Shown here one piece after another: positions 51,803-60,161 of a DNA stretch of 64,000 nucleotides. Both the position numbers and the translations under genes were made by a program. The stretch comes from Pseudomonas sp. ok272 (GTDB lineage Bacteria; Pseudomonadota; Gammaproteobacteria; Pseudomonadales; Pseudomonadaceae), in NCBI RefSeq assembly GCF_900109995.1, contig NZ_FOCB01000017.1, positions 34,827-98,826 of the forward strand, read 5' to 3'. Position 1 is the stretch's first letter, and each line of letters begins with the position of its first letter. Under the pieces are notes generated by a model, which was given only the letters and a program-made list of their open reading frames with translations, did no database searches and was not told the DNA's origin.

Positions 51803-51972
51803 TAACGTGGGTTCTGGCGATGTTTTTTGAGTGCCGACTCCCGCGTAGGAAGTGGCTTGTCGGCATCGGCTCGCGACGTGTCGAAGCCTTCAAGACGCAG
51901 GCTCGCCAGATAGTTGGACCGACGGACCTTGTCGTAATAATCCTGCTTCTGTTGAAACGTCAGCTCGTTCAT
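51802..51972 (-). CDS. YhfG/AntF-like Fic antitoxin
   Basis: This 56-residue protein begins MNELTFQQKQDYYDKVRRSN. It carries the inhibitory motif of class I Fic antitoxins, (S/T)xxxE(G/N), as S24-L-R-L-E28-G29. The motif glutamate blocks the ATP-binding site of the partner Fic protein. Its stop overlaps the toxin start by one base, so the two are translationally coupled. AGAGGTG lies nine bases before the ATG. Confidence 0.85.
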   Translation of the reverse strand: MNELTFQQKQDYYDKVRRSNYLASLRLEGFDTSRADADKPLPTRESALKKHRQNPR

Positions 51973-52172
51973 GACATTCACCTCTGGGTGCAGGGCTCAA
52001 GTGTAGCCCATACGACCTGGCTCGGGGCTTTCCAGTTCAGCGTGCGGGGCTGGACAATCTTGCACCGTTCTCCCTGTATCATCCCGTATCTTTTTTACCC
52101 CGACCTTGTCTCGACGCGTTGCTTTCGCCGGCTAGGCTTTTGGCATGGCAGCCGTCAATGGAGTGACCGCTT

Positions 52173-54143
52173 ATGCACAACACCCTCGAACAGGTCTTTG
52201 GTTATCCACAGTTTCGTCCCGGCCAGGAGGCAACGGTCAGCGCGGTGCTGGCCGGGCGTTCGGCGGCGGCGATTTTCCCGACCGGTTCTGGCAAGTCGTT
52301 GTGTTATCAACTGCCCGCGTTGCTGCTGCCGCACCTGACGCTGGTGGTGTCGCCGTTGCTGGCGCTGATGCAGGACCAGTTGGGTTTTTTGCAGCGCCAC
52401 GGTATTGCGGCGGCGAGCATTGACTCGGTGCAGAGTCGTGACGAGGCCAATGCGGTCATGGCGCGTGCGCGCTCAGGCGAGTTGAAGATTTTGATGATCT
52501 CCGTGGAGCGCTTGAAGAACGAGCGCTTCCGCAACTTTCTGCAGCAGGTGCCGATCTCGTTGCTGGTGGTGGACGAAGCGCACTGTATTTCCGAGTGGGG
52601 CCACAACTTCCGCCCGGACTACCTGAAGCTGCCGGACTACCAGCGCCAGTTCAACATCCCGCAGGTGCTGCTGTTGACGGCCACGGCCACGCCCAAGGTC
52701 ATCACCGACATACAGGCCAAGTTTGCGATTGCGCCGGACGATGTGGTGACCACAGGTTTCTACCGCGCCAACCTGAACCTGCGGGTGGAGCCGGTGCGCG
52801 GCCAGGACAAGCGTCGGCGCCTGGTGGAATGGATGGGCCAGCGCGCCGGGCAGCCGAGTATTGTCTATGTGACCCTGCAAAGGACCGCCGAGCAGATTGC
52901 CCAGCACCTGAGCCAGCACGGTCTTCAGGCCGAGGCCTACCATGCCGGGTTGCCCCATGAGCAACGCGAGGCCATCCAGCGCAGGTTCATGGGCGGGCAG
53001 TCCAACTGCATCGTCGCCACCATTGCCTTCGGCATGGGCATCGACAAGAGCGATATCCGCAACGTGGTGCACTTCGACCTGCCCAAGTCGATCGAGAACT
53101 ACAGCCAGGAGATCGGCCGGGCCGGGCGTGATGGCCGCGCCTCGGACTGCCTGGTGCTGGCCAACCGCGACAGCCTCAACGTGCTGGAGAACTTCGTCTA
53201 TGGCGACACGCCGGAACTGCAGGGTATCCGTTGTGTATTGGATGACCTGCAAGCCGCCGCACCGGACGGGCAGTGGGAGTTTCTCCTGGGGCCGCTGGGC
53301 GACCAGAGCAACATTCGCCAACTACCGCTCAAGACCTTGTTGGTGCAGCTCGAACTCAAGGGCTTGATCGCACCGCGCTACGCTTACTATGCCGAGTACC
53401 GCTTCAAGTTCCTGCTGGAGCCCGAGGCTTTGCTGGCGCATTTCGAGGGCGAGCGCCGGGACTTCGTGGCAGCGATCATCCAGACCTCCAGCCGTGCGCG
53501 AACCTGGGCCACGGTGAATTTCGAGGCGCTGTACCAGCAGCATCAGGCCGAGCGCAGTCGGGTGGTCAAGGCGCTGGATTACTTTCAGGAGAGAGGTTGG
53601 GTCGAGCTTGAAAGCAAGCAAATGACCGAGGTCTACAGCGTGCTGGAAGCCGACGTCGACGTTCAGGCGTTGAGCGCAGTGCTGCATGACGGTTTCACCC
53701 TGCATGAGCGCACGGAGATTGCGCGGATCCACGCGATGCTCGATCTGTTCGCCACCGAGCAGTGCCTGGGTTACCGGCTGGCGCAGTACTTCGGCGATGA
53801 CCATGCGCCGCAGCGGTGTGGGCATTGCTCGGTGTGTGATGGGCAGGTTGCCCGCCTGCCGGAGCCGCCGTCGTTGTCGGCGCTTGTGGATAAAAATTTC
53901 GAGGCGTTGTGTGGCGATTTTATCCACAGGCATGCAGGTCACAGCGGTGCTGTCCCCGGCGCCGAACGACTGACCCGCTTTCTGTGCGGCATCAGCGTGC
54001 CGCTGTTCACCAAGCTCAAGGCCAAGTCCATTGCCGGGTTTGCAGCACTGCAGGACTACCCTTACGCCGAGGTGCGGGCCTGGGTCCAGGGTCACTTGCC
54101 AGGGGAACATCCATCTGCTGAATGTCCGCTATCACGGGAATAA
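52173..54143 (+). CDS. recQ: RecQ-family DNA helicase
   Basis: This 656-residue superfamily-2 helicase has Walker A FPTGSGKS (35-42), DEAH at 134-137 (VVDEAHCISEWG), and motif VI (QEIGRAGRDGRASDCL). The RecQ C-terminal zinc cysteines are seen in CLGYRLAQYFGD and QRCGHCSVC, followed by a winged helix. There is no HRDC domain like that of E. coli RecQ. It unwinds DNA in recombination and repair. The start has a plausible GGAGTGA nearby; several RecQ-type genes may exist in one genome, so the symbol is general. Confidence 0.88.
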   Translation: MHNTLEQVFGYPQFRPGQEATVSAVLAGRSAAAIFPTGSGKSLCYQLPALLLPHLTLVVSPLLALMQDQLGFLQRHGIAAASIDSVQSRDEANAVMARARSGELKILMISVERLKNERFRNFLQQVPISLLVVDEAHCISEWGHNFRPDYLKLPDYQRQFNIPQVLLLTATATPKVITDIQAKFAIAPDDVVTTGFYRANLNLRVEPVRGQDKRRRLVEWMGQRAGQPSIVYVTLQRTAEQIAQHLSQHGLQAEAYHAGLPHEQREAIQRRFMGGQSNCIVATIAFGMGIDKSDIRNVVHFDLPKSIENYSQEIGRAGRDGRASDCLVLANRDSLNVLENFVYGDTPELQGIRCVLDDLQAAAPDGQWEFLLGPLGDQSNIRQLPLKTLLVQLELKGLIAPRYAYYAEYRFKFLLEPEALLAHFEGERRDFVAAIIQTSSRARTWATVNFEALYQQHQAERSRVVKALDYFQERGWVELESKQMTEVYSVLEADVDVQALSAVLHDGFTLHERTEIARIHAMLDLFATEQCLGYRLAQYFGDDHAPQRCGHCSVCDGQVARLPEPPSLSALVDKNFEALCGDFIHRHAGHSGAVPGAERLTRFLCGISVPLFTKLKAKSIAGFAALQDYPYAEVRAWVQGHLPGEHPSAECPLSRE

Positions 54144-54212
54144 ACTTCAAAAGCGGGGCGGGGCTGATTATGGTGAAGGTCGTCGTGGGAACCGCCAACA
54201 AGAGAGCCAACA

Positions 54213-55439
54213 ATGAGCCAGACGCCCTTCCAGATTCAGCGTGCCGCCGTGATCGGTGCAGGCACCATGGGCCGTGGCATCGTCATGTGCCTGGCCAACG
54301 CCGGTGTGCCGGTGCAATGGCTTGATAACAACCGACAGATGCTCGACCAGGCACGGGCAGCCATTGCCGAGACGTGGTCACACAGTGTTCGCCAGGGACG
54401 TATCGACCAGGCCGAAGCGGATGCACGGATTGCCCGGGTGACCGCCACGTCCGACTACTCGGCGCTGCGCGACGTGGACCTGGTCATCGAGGCGGTTTAC
54501 GAGAACCTCGAACTCAAGCAGCAAATCTTCCGCGAGCTCGACGCTCAGCTCAAGCCGCAGGCCATCCTGGCCAGCAACACCTCGGCGCTGGACATCGACG
54601 CGATTGCCGCCGTTACCCAGCGGCCGCAACAGGTGGTGGGCCTGCACTTCTTCAGTCCGGCGCACATCATGAAGTTGCTGGAGATCGTGCGTGGCGCACA
54701 GACCTCACCCGCCGTGCTCAGTGCCGCCAAGGACCTGGGCGAGCGCATGGGCAAGGTCAGCGTGGTGGCCGGCAATTGTTTCGGCTTTATCGGTAACCGA
54801 ATGCTCAATACCTACGTGCATGAAGCGCGCAAGATGTTGCTCGAAGGGGCTTTGCCCTATCAAGTCGATGCGGCGCTGCAAGGATTCGGTTTCGCCATGG
54901 GCCCGTTCCGCATGTACGACGTGGTGGGTATTGATCTTGGCTGGCGGGCTCGGGAGCTGTCGGGGATTGGCCAGGACGAGGCCGAAATCCAGGTCGATAA
55001 CCGCTTGTGCCAACTCGGGCGTTTCGGCCAGAAGAGCGGCAATGGCTTTTATCATTACGAGCCCGGCAGCCGTCAGGCAGAGCACGATGTAGAAGTCGAT
55101 GCGCTGGTGCAGCGGGTCAGTGAGGCGCTGGGCTACTCGCGGCGTGACATCGGCCCTGAAGAAATCCTTGAGCGTTGCTTGCTGGCCCTGGTCAACGAGG
55201 GGGCGAAGATTCTTCAGGAGGGCATCGCCGAATCCGCGCACGATATCGACCGGGTGTACCTCAACGGCTACGGTTTCCCGGCCGCCCACGGTGGACCGAT
55301 GGCCTGGGCCGACCAGCAGGGGCTGGCGGATATCCACCAGCGGTTGTTGGCGTTGCAGGCCCGGCACGGTGGTCACTGGAAGCCGGCGCAGCGGATCGGT
55401 GAGTTGGCGGCTGTGGGCAAGGGCTTCGCAGGTAAATGA
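54213..55439 (+). CDS. 3-hydroxyacyl-CoA dehydrogenase
   Basis: This 408-residue NAD-dependent enzyme oxidises 3-hydroxyacyl-CoA. The Rossmann motif is GAGTMG (15-20). The NAD-binding domain is followed by two copies of the C-terminal helical domain, typical of the stand-alone long form (EVDALVQRVSEALGY near residue 295 begins the second). Key catalytic blocks VVGLHFFSPAHIMKLLEIVR and GNCFGFIGNRML are present. A 4HBT thioesterase gene follows. The acyl chain length and pathway cannot be told. Confidence 0.92.
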   Translation: MSQTPFQIQRAAVIGAGTMGRGIVMCLANAGVPVQWLDNNRQMLDQARAAIAETWSHSVRQGRIDQAEADARIARVTATSDYSALRDVDLVIEAVYENLELKQQIFRELDAQLKPQAILASNTSALDIDAIAAVTQRPQQVVGLHFFSPAHIMKLLEIVRGAQTSPAVLSAAKDLGERMGKVSVVAGNCFGFIGNRMLNTYVHEARKMLLEGALPYQVDAALQGFGFAMGPFRMYDVVGIDLGWRARELSGIGQDEAEIQVDNRLCQLGRFGQKSGNGFYHYEPGSRQAEHDVEVDALVQRVSEALGYSRRDIGPEEILERCLLALVNEGAKILQEGIAESAHDIDRVYLNGYGFPAAHGGPMAWADQQGLADIHQRLLALQARHGGHWKPAQRIGELAAVGKGFAGK

Positions 55440-55497
55440 TTGAGCTGCGGCCAGGCACGCTACAGTGCTGGCCAACCCACTCCAGGAATCGACACCG

Positions 55498-55929
55498 ATG
55501 ACCGACCGTACGCCGCAACGCGCCGATTACCGGCACTTCCAGCCGATTGCCACCCGCTGGCATGACAACGATCTCTACGGCCATGTGAATAACGTGACCT
55601 ATTACAGCTTCTTCGACACGGCGGTGAACACCTACCTGATTGAAGTTGGTGGCCTGGATATTCATGACGGCGAGGTGGTGGGGTTCGTGGTGAGTTCGGC
55701 GTGCGACTACTTCGCGTCTATCGCCTTTCCCGAGCACATCGAAATCGGCTTGCGCGTTGGCAAGCTGGGCAACAGTTCGGTGCAGTATGAGCTGGCGGTG
55801 TTCAAGGCCGGGGAAGAAGACGCCTGTGCGGCGGGGCGCTTTGTCCACGTGTTTGTGGATCGGGCGTCGAATCAGCCTGTGCCGATTCCCGCTCGATTGC
55901 GCGAGGCGCTGGCAAGGCTGGTGGTGTGA
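55498..55929 (+). CDS. 4HBT-type acyl-CoA thioesterase
   Basis: This 143-residue hotdog-fold thioesterase has the 4HBT motif TRWHDNDLYGHVNN (residues 19-32), with the catalytic aspartate at 25. The ATG at 55498 is preferred over a longer frame from 55465, since AGGA lies about 12 bases before it. It follows the hydroxyacyl-CoA dehydrogenase gene by 58 bases in the same direction, so the two probably act on the same acyl-CoA pathway. Confidence 0.88.
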   Translation: MTDRTPQRADYRHFQPIATRWHDNDLYGHVNNVTYYSFFDTAVNTYLIEVGGLDIHDGEVVGFVVSSACDYFASIAFPEHIEIGLRVGKLGNSSVQYELAVFKAGEEDACAAGRFVHVFVDRASNQPVPIPARLREALARLVV

Positions 55930-55962
55930 AGCGAAACATTGCCAGCCAGTGACGGTGGCAAA

Positions 55963-55994
55963 CCTGTGGGAGCGAGCCTGCTCGCTCCCACAGG
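55963..55994. repeat. Compact perfect REP hairpin
   Basis: CCTGTGGGAGCGAGC and GCTCGCTCCCACAGG form perfect 15-bp arms with only two bases between. It looks like a REP pair whose central part was lost. It lies between the thioesterase gene and the convergent glycine-zipper gene, where it might act as a transcription barrier. Confidence 0.85.
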
Positions 55995-56031
55995 GGCTTG
56001 CTGAACGGGTCAGCCTGCGCCATCGGAGCGC

Positions 56032-56523
56032 TTAGTCGCGATCACGATAGTAGTGCTTGTTTTTGTGCTTGCGATGGCCGTAGGCATGGCCACGGGGGTG
56101 ATGGCCATCGCGGTAGCGGCGATCGTCGCGGCCGCGATTGCTGTAGCGACGGTCTTCATCGTCGCTTTTGTTACCCATGTAGTTGCCCAGCGCGCCACCG
56201 GCACCGCCACCTGCGGCGGAGCCGATCAGGCTGCCCGAGGTGCCGCCCATGCTGCGACCGACCACGTTGCCGCCGGCGGCGCCCAGCGCGCCACCGATGG
56301 CCGCTTCACCACGGCTGCGTTTATCGGCGCCGACGGCGCTACCGCCTGCACCGCCCAGTGCAGCACCAATGGTGGAACCGGTATTACCACCCAGCGACTG
56401 ACCGACGACCGAGCCTAAAACCCCGCCCAATGCGCCGCCCACGCCTGCCTCGGTGGTGCCTCCAGCGGATGCAATGCCGCTGACCAGGCCAAGGGACAAC
56501 AAGAGAATCGAGGAGAACTTCAT
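56032..56523 (-). CDS. Glycine-zipper secreted protein
   Basis: This 163-residue exported protein has a signal peptide (MKFSSILLLSLGLVSGIASA). The mature part consists of many G-rich GxxxG repeats (GGVLGSVVGQSLGG, then GAALGGAGGSAVGA), typical of glycine-zipper membrane-associated proteins, followed by a charged histidine- and arginine-rich tail (HHPRGHAYGHRKHKNKH). No function can be assigned. The G-zipper suggests membrane insertion or oligomerisation; the tail may bind metal or nucleic acid. Confidence 0.75.
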   Translation of the reverse strand: MKFSSILLLSLGLVSGIASAGGTTEAGVGGALGGVLGSVVGQSLGGNTGSTIGAALGGAGGSAVGADKRSRGEAAIGGALGAAGGNVVGRSMGGTSGSLIGSAAGGGAGGALGNYMGNKSDDEDRRYSNRGRDDRRYRDGHHPRGHAYGHRKHKNKHYYRDRD

Positions 56524-56575
56524 AGAGGAGCCTCAGAGGGATGACGCCGCGATCCTGAGGCTGTGACGCAAGGGT

Positions 56576-56714
56576 TACAATCTAAATCCGACGAGTAACA
56601 CGACTTGTGCACAATTCGCTAAGTTGTTGTTTTTTAGATGGAACTTAATGGGTTTTCGTCGGTCTTTAGCTACTTGAGACAGGCCGCTTTTACCCAAGAG
56701 CGGCCTTTTTTGTG
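56576..56714 (+). ncRNA. Candidate small RNA
   Basis: A possible -10 (TACAAT, 56576-56581) precedes about 125 bases without an open frame or REP unit. The segment ends in a good terminator (56682-56712). On the plus strand no gene lies upstream that this terminator would serve, since the neighbouring genes run leftward. A pyrimidine-rich stretch (GTTGTTGTTTTTTAG near 56622) might bind Hfq. The identity is unknown. Confidence 0.4.
56682..56712 (+). terminator. Rho-independent terminator (orphan, plus strand)
   Basis: GGCCGCT and AGCGGCC form a 7-bp stem around a 10-base loop and are followed by TTTTTTG. It has no upstream gene on its strand, so it probably ends a small transcript. Confidence 0.8.
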
Positions 56715-56760
56715 GGCGTTTGAAAGGTAGTTGATACCGATCTGGGTGGGCGGTGGTTGT

Positions 56761-56870
56761 GCGGGCCGCTTCGCGAGCAGGCTCGCTCCCCCAAAGGTTT
56801 TTGATCGGGCACAGATGCAGCGTTCACTGAGTATCACTGTGGGAGCGAGCCTGCTCGCGAAGCGGCCCGC
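56761..56870. repeat. Perfect 30-bp inverted repeat built on REP arms
   Basis: The left arm starts GCGGGCCGCTTCGCGAGCAG (56761-56790) and the right arm is its exact complement (56841-56870), with 50 bases between. It is longer than ordinary REP homology and reaches into adjacent sequence (GCGGGCCGC). It lies directly after the YdeP-type gene's stop, on the opposite side. Confidence 0.85.
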
Positions 56871-56882
56871 CCAGCAATCGGA

Positions 56883-59231
56883 TCAAGCCAATTTGGCCAT
56901 GATCAATCCCGTCTCGCTCGCCGTCTCCAGACGAATCGCCACGAACTTGGAGGTCGGTGTATGGCTGCCGTCCCCGGTGCTTTCCAGCGGCACCAGCGGA
57001 TTCACTTCCGGGTAGTAGGCGGCGGCCTGTCCGGCCGGGATGTCGAAGGCCAGCAGGGTGAAGCCCTTGACCCGGCGCTCGCGCCCGTCATCCCAGATCG
57101 ACACGATGTCGGCCTTTTGCCCTGGCTTGAAGCCCAGGCGAATGATGTCCGCCTCGTTGACGAACAACACGTCCCGCTGACCCTTGACCCCGCGATAGCG
57201 GTCGTCGAGCCCGTAGATGGTGGTGTTGTACTGATCGTGGGAGCGCATTGATTGCATGATCAGGTCGGGTAGCTGTCCGGTCGCGCGGGTCCGTTCGTGC
57301 ACCAGGTCGGCCGGCAGCACGTTGGCGCGGAAGTTGGCACGCCCCGACGGGGTGTTCCAGCGACGGGCGCCGGCACTGTTGCCCAGGTAGAAGCCACCGG
57401 GGTTCTCGATCTTTTGGTTGAAGTCCTGGAAGCCGGGAATGGTGTCGGCAATCAACTCGCGAATGCGCCGGTAATCGGCCGCGAGCCAGTTCCAGTCCAC
57501 CGGCGTGCTGCCCAGGGTGGCGGCGGCGATGCCGGCAATGATCGCAGGCTCCGAGCGCATCTGTTTGGACAGTGGCTGCAATTGGCCGTTGGAGGCGTGG
57601 ACCATGCTGAAGGAGTCCTCCACCGTCACCGCTTGCGGGCCTTCGGTTTGCGCGTCGATGTCGGTACGCCCCAGGCACGGCAGGATCAACGCGTGTTTAC
57701 CGTGGGCCAGGTGGCTGCGGTTGAGCTTGGTGCTGATCTGTACGGTCAGGTCGCAGTTGCTCAGGGCCTGGAAGGTCCGAGGGCTGTCCGGGGTGGCTTG
57801 GGCGAAGTTGCCGCCCAGGCCGATAAAGACTTTCGAGCGGCCGTCGAGCATCGCGTGGATGGCCTCGACCACGTTGTGGCCGTTGTCCCGTGGCACCTTG
57901 AACTGGAAGCGTCGTTCCAGCGCGTCGAGGAAGGCCACGGGCGGGCGTTCGTTGATGCCCATGGTCCGGTCGCCTTGCACGTTGCTGTGCCCGCGCACCG
58001 GGCACAGGCCGGCACCTGGGCGGCCGATGTTGCCGCGCAGCAGCATCAGGTTGGCGATTTCCTGGATGGTCGGCACCGAGTGACGGTGCTGGGTGATGCC
58101 CATCGCCCAGCACATGATCACGCTCTTGCTCTTGGCGTACATGCGCGCCGCTTGCTCGACCTCCACCAAGGTCAGCCCGGACTGTTCGACGATCTGCTCC
58201 CAGGCGGTGTCATCGACCTTGGCCAGGTAGTCGAGGATGTTGACCGTGTGTTCATTGAGGAAGTCGTGGTCGAATACGGACGGCGTGCCGGCATTCTGTG
58301 CGTCACGTTCCCATTGCAGGAGGAACTTGGCCATGCCGCGCAGCAGCGCCATGTCGCCGCCCAGCGCCGGGCGCAAATACGCGGTGTTGGTCGGCTTGTC
58401 GCCGTTGGTGAGCATCTCGATGGGGCGTTGCGGGTTCTGGAAGCGTTCCAGGCCCCGTTCCTTGAGCGGATTGACGCAGACCACCTGGGCGCCACGTTTC
58501 ACGGCTTCGCGCAGCGGTTCGAGCATCCGTGGATGGTTGGTGCCAGGGTTCTGGCCCAAGACGAAAATCGCATCGGCGTGCTCGAAGTCATCGAAGGTCA
58601 CGGTGCCTTTGCCCACGCCGACGCTTTGCGCCAGGGCCACGCCGCTGGCCTCGTGGCACATGTTCGAGCAGTCCGGGAAGTTATTGGTGCCAAAGGCCCG
58701 CACGAACAACTGGTACAAATAAGCCGCCTCGTTGCTGGCGCGGCCCGAGGTGTAGAACTCGGCCTGGTCGGGGCTTGCCAGGTTGTGCAGGTGTTTGCTG
58801 ATCAGGGTGAAAGCCGCTTCCCAGCTGATGGGCACGTAGTGATCGGTCTCGGCGTCATAGCGCATCGGCTCGGTCAGCCGGCCCTGGTATTCAAGCCAAT
58901 AGTCGCTCTGCGCAAGCAACGCGCTGACACTGTGCTTGGCGAAGAACGCCGCATCGACCCGACGCTTGGTCGCTTCCCAGTTGACCGCCTTGGCGCCGTT
59001 CTCGCAGAACTTGACCATGCCGCTTTCCGGCGAGTCGCCCCAGGCGCAGCCGGGGCAGTCGAAGCCGCCGTTCTGGTTGGTCTTGAGCATCATGCGCAGG
59101 TTTTTCAGCGCGTTGTCGCTGGTCAGCCATGCCTGGGCCACACTGATCAGCGCGCCCCAGCCACCGGCCGGGCCCTTGTAGGGCTTGTAGCGCGGGGTGG
59201 GTGTCTGGTCGGCTTGGTGATGAGTGCTCAC
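56883..59231 (-). CDS. FdhF/YdeP-family molybdopterin oxidoreductase
   Basis: This 782-residue cytoplasmic enzyme belongs to the YdeP branch of molybdopterin oxidoreductases. The N-terminal iron-sulfur motif has C59 and C62 (DCPGCAWG) and C76 (KFCENG). The MGD-binding blocks GRASNEAAYLYQLF and CHEASGVALAQSVGVG are present. It is linked to the sulfurtransferase FdhD by a 4-base overlap, suggesting a Mo enzyme that needs cofactor sulfuration. Unlike formate dehydrogenase operons, no beta or gamma subunit genes are here. In E. coli YdeP supports acid resistance; its physiological reaction is uncertain. Confidence 0.85.
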   Translation of the reverse strand: MSTHHQADQTPTPRYKPYKGPAGGWGALISVAQAWLTSDNALKNLRMMLKTNQNGGFDCPGCAWGDSPESGMVKFCENGAKAVNWEATKRRVDAAFFAKHSVSALLAQSDYWLEYQGRLTEPMRYDAETDHYVPISWEAAFTLISKHLHNLASPDQAEFYTSGRASNEAAYLYQLFVRAFGTNNFPDCSNMCHEASGVALAQSVGVGKGTVTFDDFEHADAIFVLGQNPGTNHPRMLEPLREAVKRGAQVVCVNPLKERGLERFQNPQRPIEMLTNGDKPTNTAYLRPALGGDMALLRGMAKFLLQWERDAQNAGTPSVFDHDFLNEHTVNILDYLAKVDDTAWEQIVEQSGLTLVEVEQAARMYAKSKSVIMCWAMGITQHRHSVPTIQEIANLMLLRGNIGRPGAGLCPVRGHSNVQGDRTMGINERPPVAFLDALERRFQFKVPRDNGHNVVEAIHAMLDGRSKVFIGLGGNFAQATPDSPRTFQALSNCDLTVQISTKLNRSHLAHGKHALILPCLGRTDIDAQTEGPQAVTVEDSFSMVHASNGQLQPLSKQMRSEPAIIAGIAAATLGSTPVDWNWLAADYRRIRELIADTIPGFQDFNQKIENPGGFYLGNSAGARRWNTPSGRANFRANVLPADLVHERTRATGQLPDLIMQSMRSHDQYNTTIYGLDDRYRGVKGQRDVLFVNEADIIRLGFKPGQKADIVSIWDDGRERRVKGFTLLAFDIPAGQAAAYYPEVNPLVPLESTGDGSHTPTSKFVAIRLETASETGLIMAKLA

Positions 59232-60067
59232 GCTTGATTCTCCATCGCGGGGCTATACACCCGCGGCGCACTTTTGTGCGGCAGGTGGATGAGATTGAGG
59301 TTGTGCCGGCGTGCCCATTGCAGGGCCAGGCCGGTGGGCGACGACAGGCTGACCAGGGTCTGGATGCCGGCGCGCAGGGCTTTCTGGATCAGTTCGAGGC
59401 TGCAGCGGCTGGTGACAATCACCAGCCCACCGGCTGTGGGGATGTCCTGGCGCACCAGCGCGCCGATCAGCTTGTCGAGGGCGTTGTGCCGGCCGATGTC
59501 TTCGCGCCCCAGCAGCAACTCGCCCTGATGGTTCATGAACACCGCCGCATGCACCGCGCCGCAGTACTGGCCCAAGGGCTGGAATGCGCTGATGCGCTGG
59601 CGCAGGCCGTCCAGCCAGTGCGCGGGGGGCAAGGGCGCACCGGGCAATACATTGAGTTCCGGCAGGGCTTGTTCCACCGCCTCCACGCCACACAACCCGC
59701 AACCGCTGGTGCCCGCCAGTTGTCGACGTTGCTGCTTGAGGTTCCAGAAGGCACGGTTGGCGATCGTGACCTGGGCGTGCAGCGCGCTGCCGCAGCCGCT
59801 GAGTTGCAGGTCGTAGAGGTCGCTGGCGTCCTGGATGATGCCGCTGCCCAGGCTGAAACCGACGATGAAGTCCTCAAGGTCGGTCGGGGTCACCAGCATC
59901 ACCGCCTGGCTGATGCCGTTATAGGCAATCGCCAGCGCGACTTCCTCGGCGAGCGCGGTGCTGGCCGGCTCGCTGTGGTCGAAGTTGCAGTACTGGTAAC
60001 TCTGGCTGGCGACGGGCGCGGGCGTTTCAAGGGCGGGCGCCATGCCGTCCGGGCGCTTGGCGTTCAT
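59228..60067 (-). CDS. fdhD: Formate dehydrogenase accessory sulfurtransferase FdhD
   Basis: This 279-residue protein transfers sulfur from IscS to the molybdenum cofactor. The conserved cysteine motif is CGLCGVE (cysteines near residues 123 and 126). Blocks TRCSLELIQKALRAGIQTLV and GREDIGRHNALDKLIG are family hallmarks. It overlaps the upstream boundary of the molybdoenzyme gene by 4 bases and probably activates it. The start has a weak ribosome-binding site. Confidence 0.93.
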   Translation of the reverse strand: MNAKRPDGMAPALETPAPVASQSYQYCNFDHSEPASTALAEEVALAIAYNGISQAVMLVTPTDLEDFIVGFSLGSGIIQDASDLYDLQLSGCGSALHAQVTIANRAFWNLKQQRRQLAGTSGCGLCGVEAVEQALPELNVLPGAPLPPAHWLDGLRQRISAFQPLGQYCGAVHAAVFMNHQGELLLGREDIGRHNALDKLIGALVRQDIPTAGGLVIVTSRCSLELIQKALRAGIQTLVSLSSPTGLALQWARRHNLNLIHLPHKSAPRVYSPAMENQA

Positions 60068-60161
60068 GGGGCATCACCGACGGTCTGTTAAGCACTTAGC
60101 CTAGGCGCGACAATGTGTCGCGTCTAATCGCTAGTACTGATCTATCGATAGATGCCGTCGA

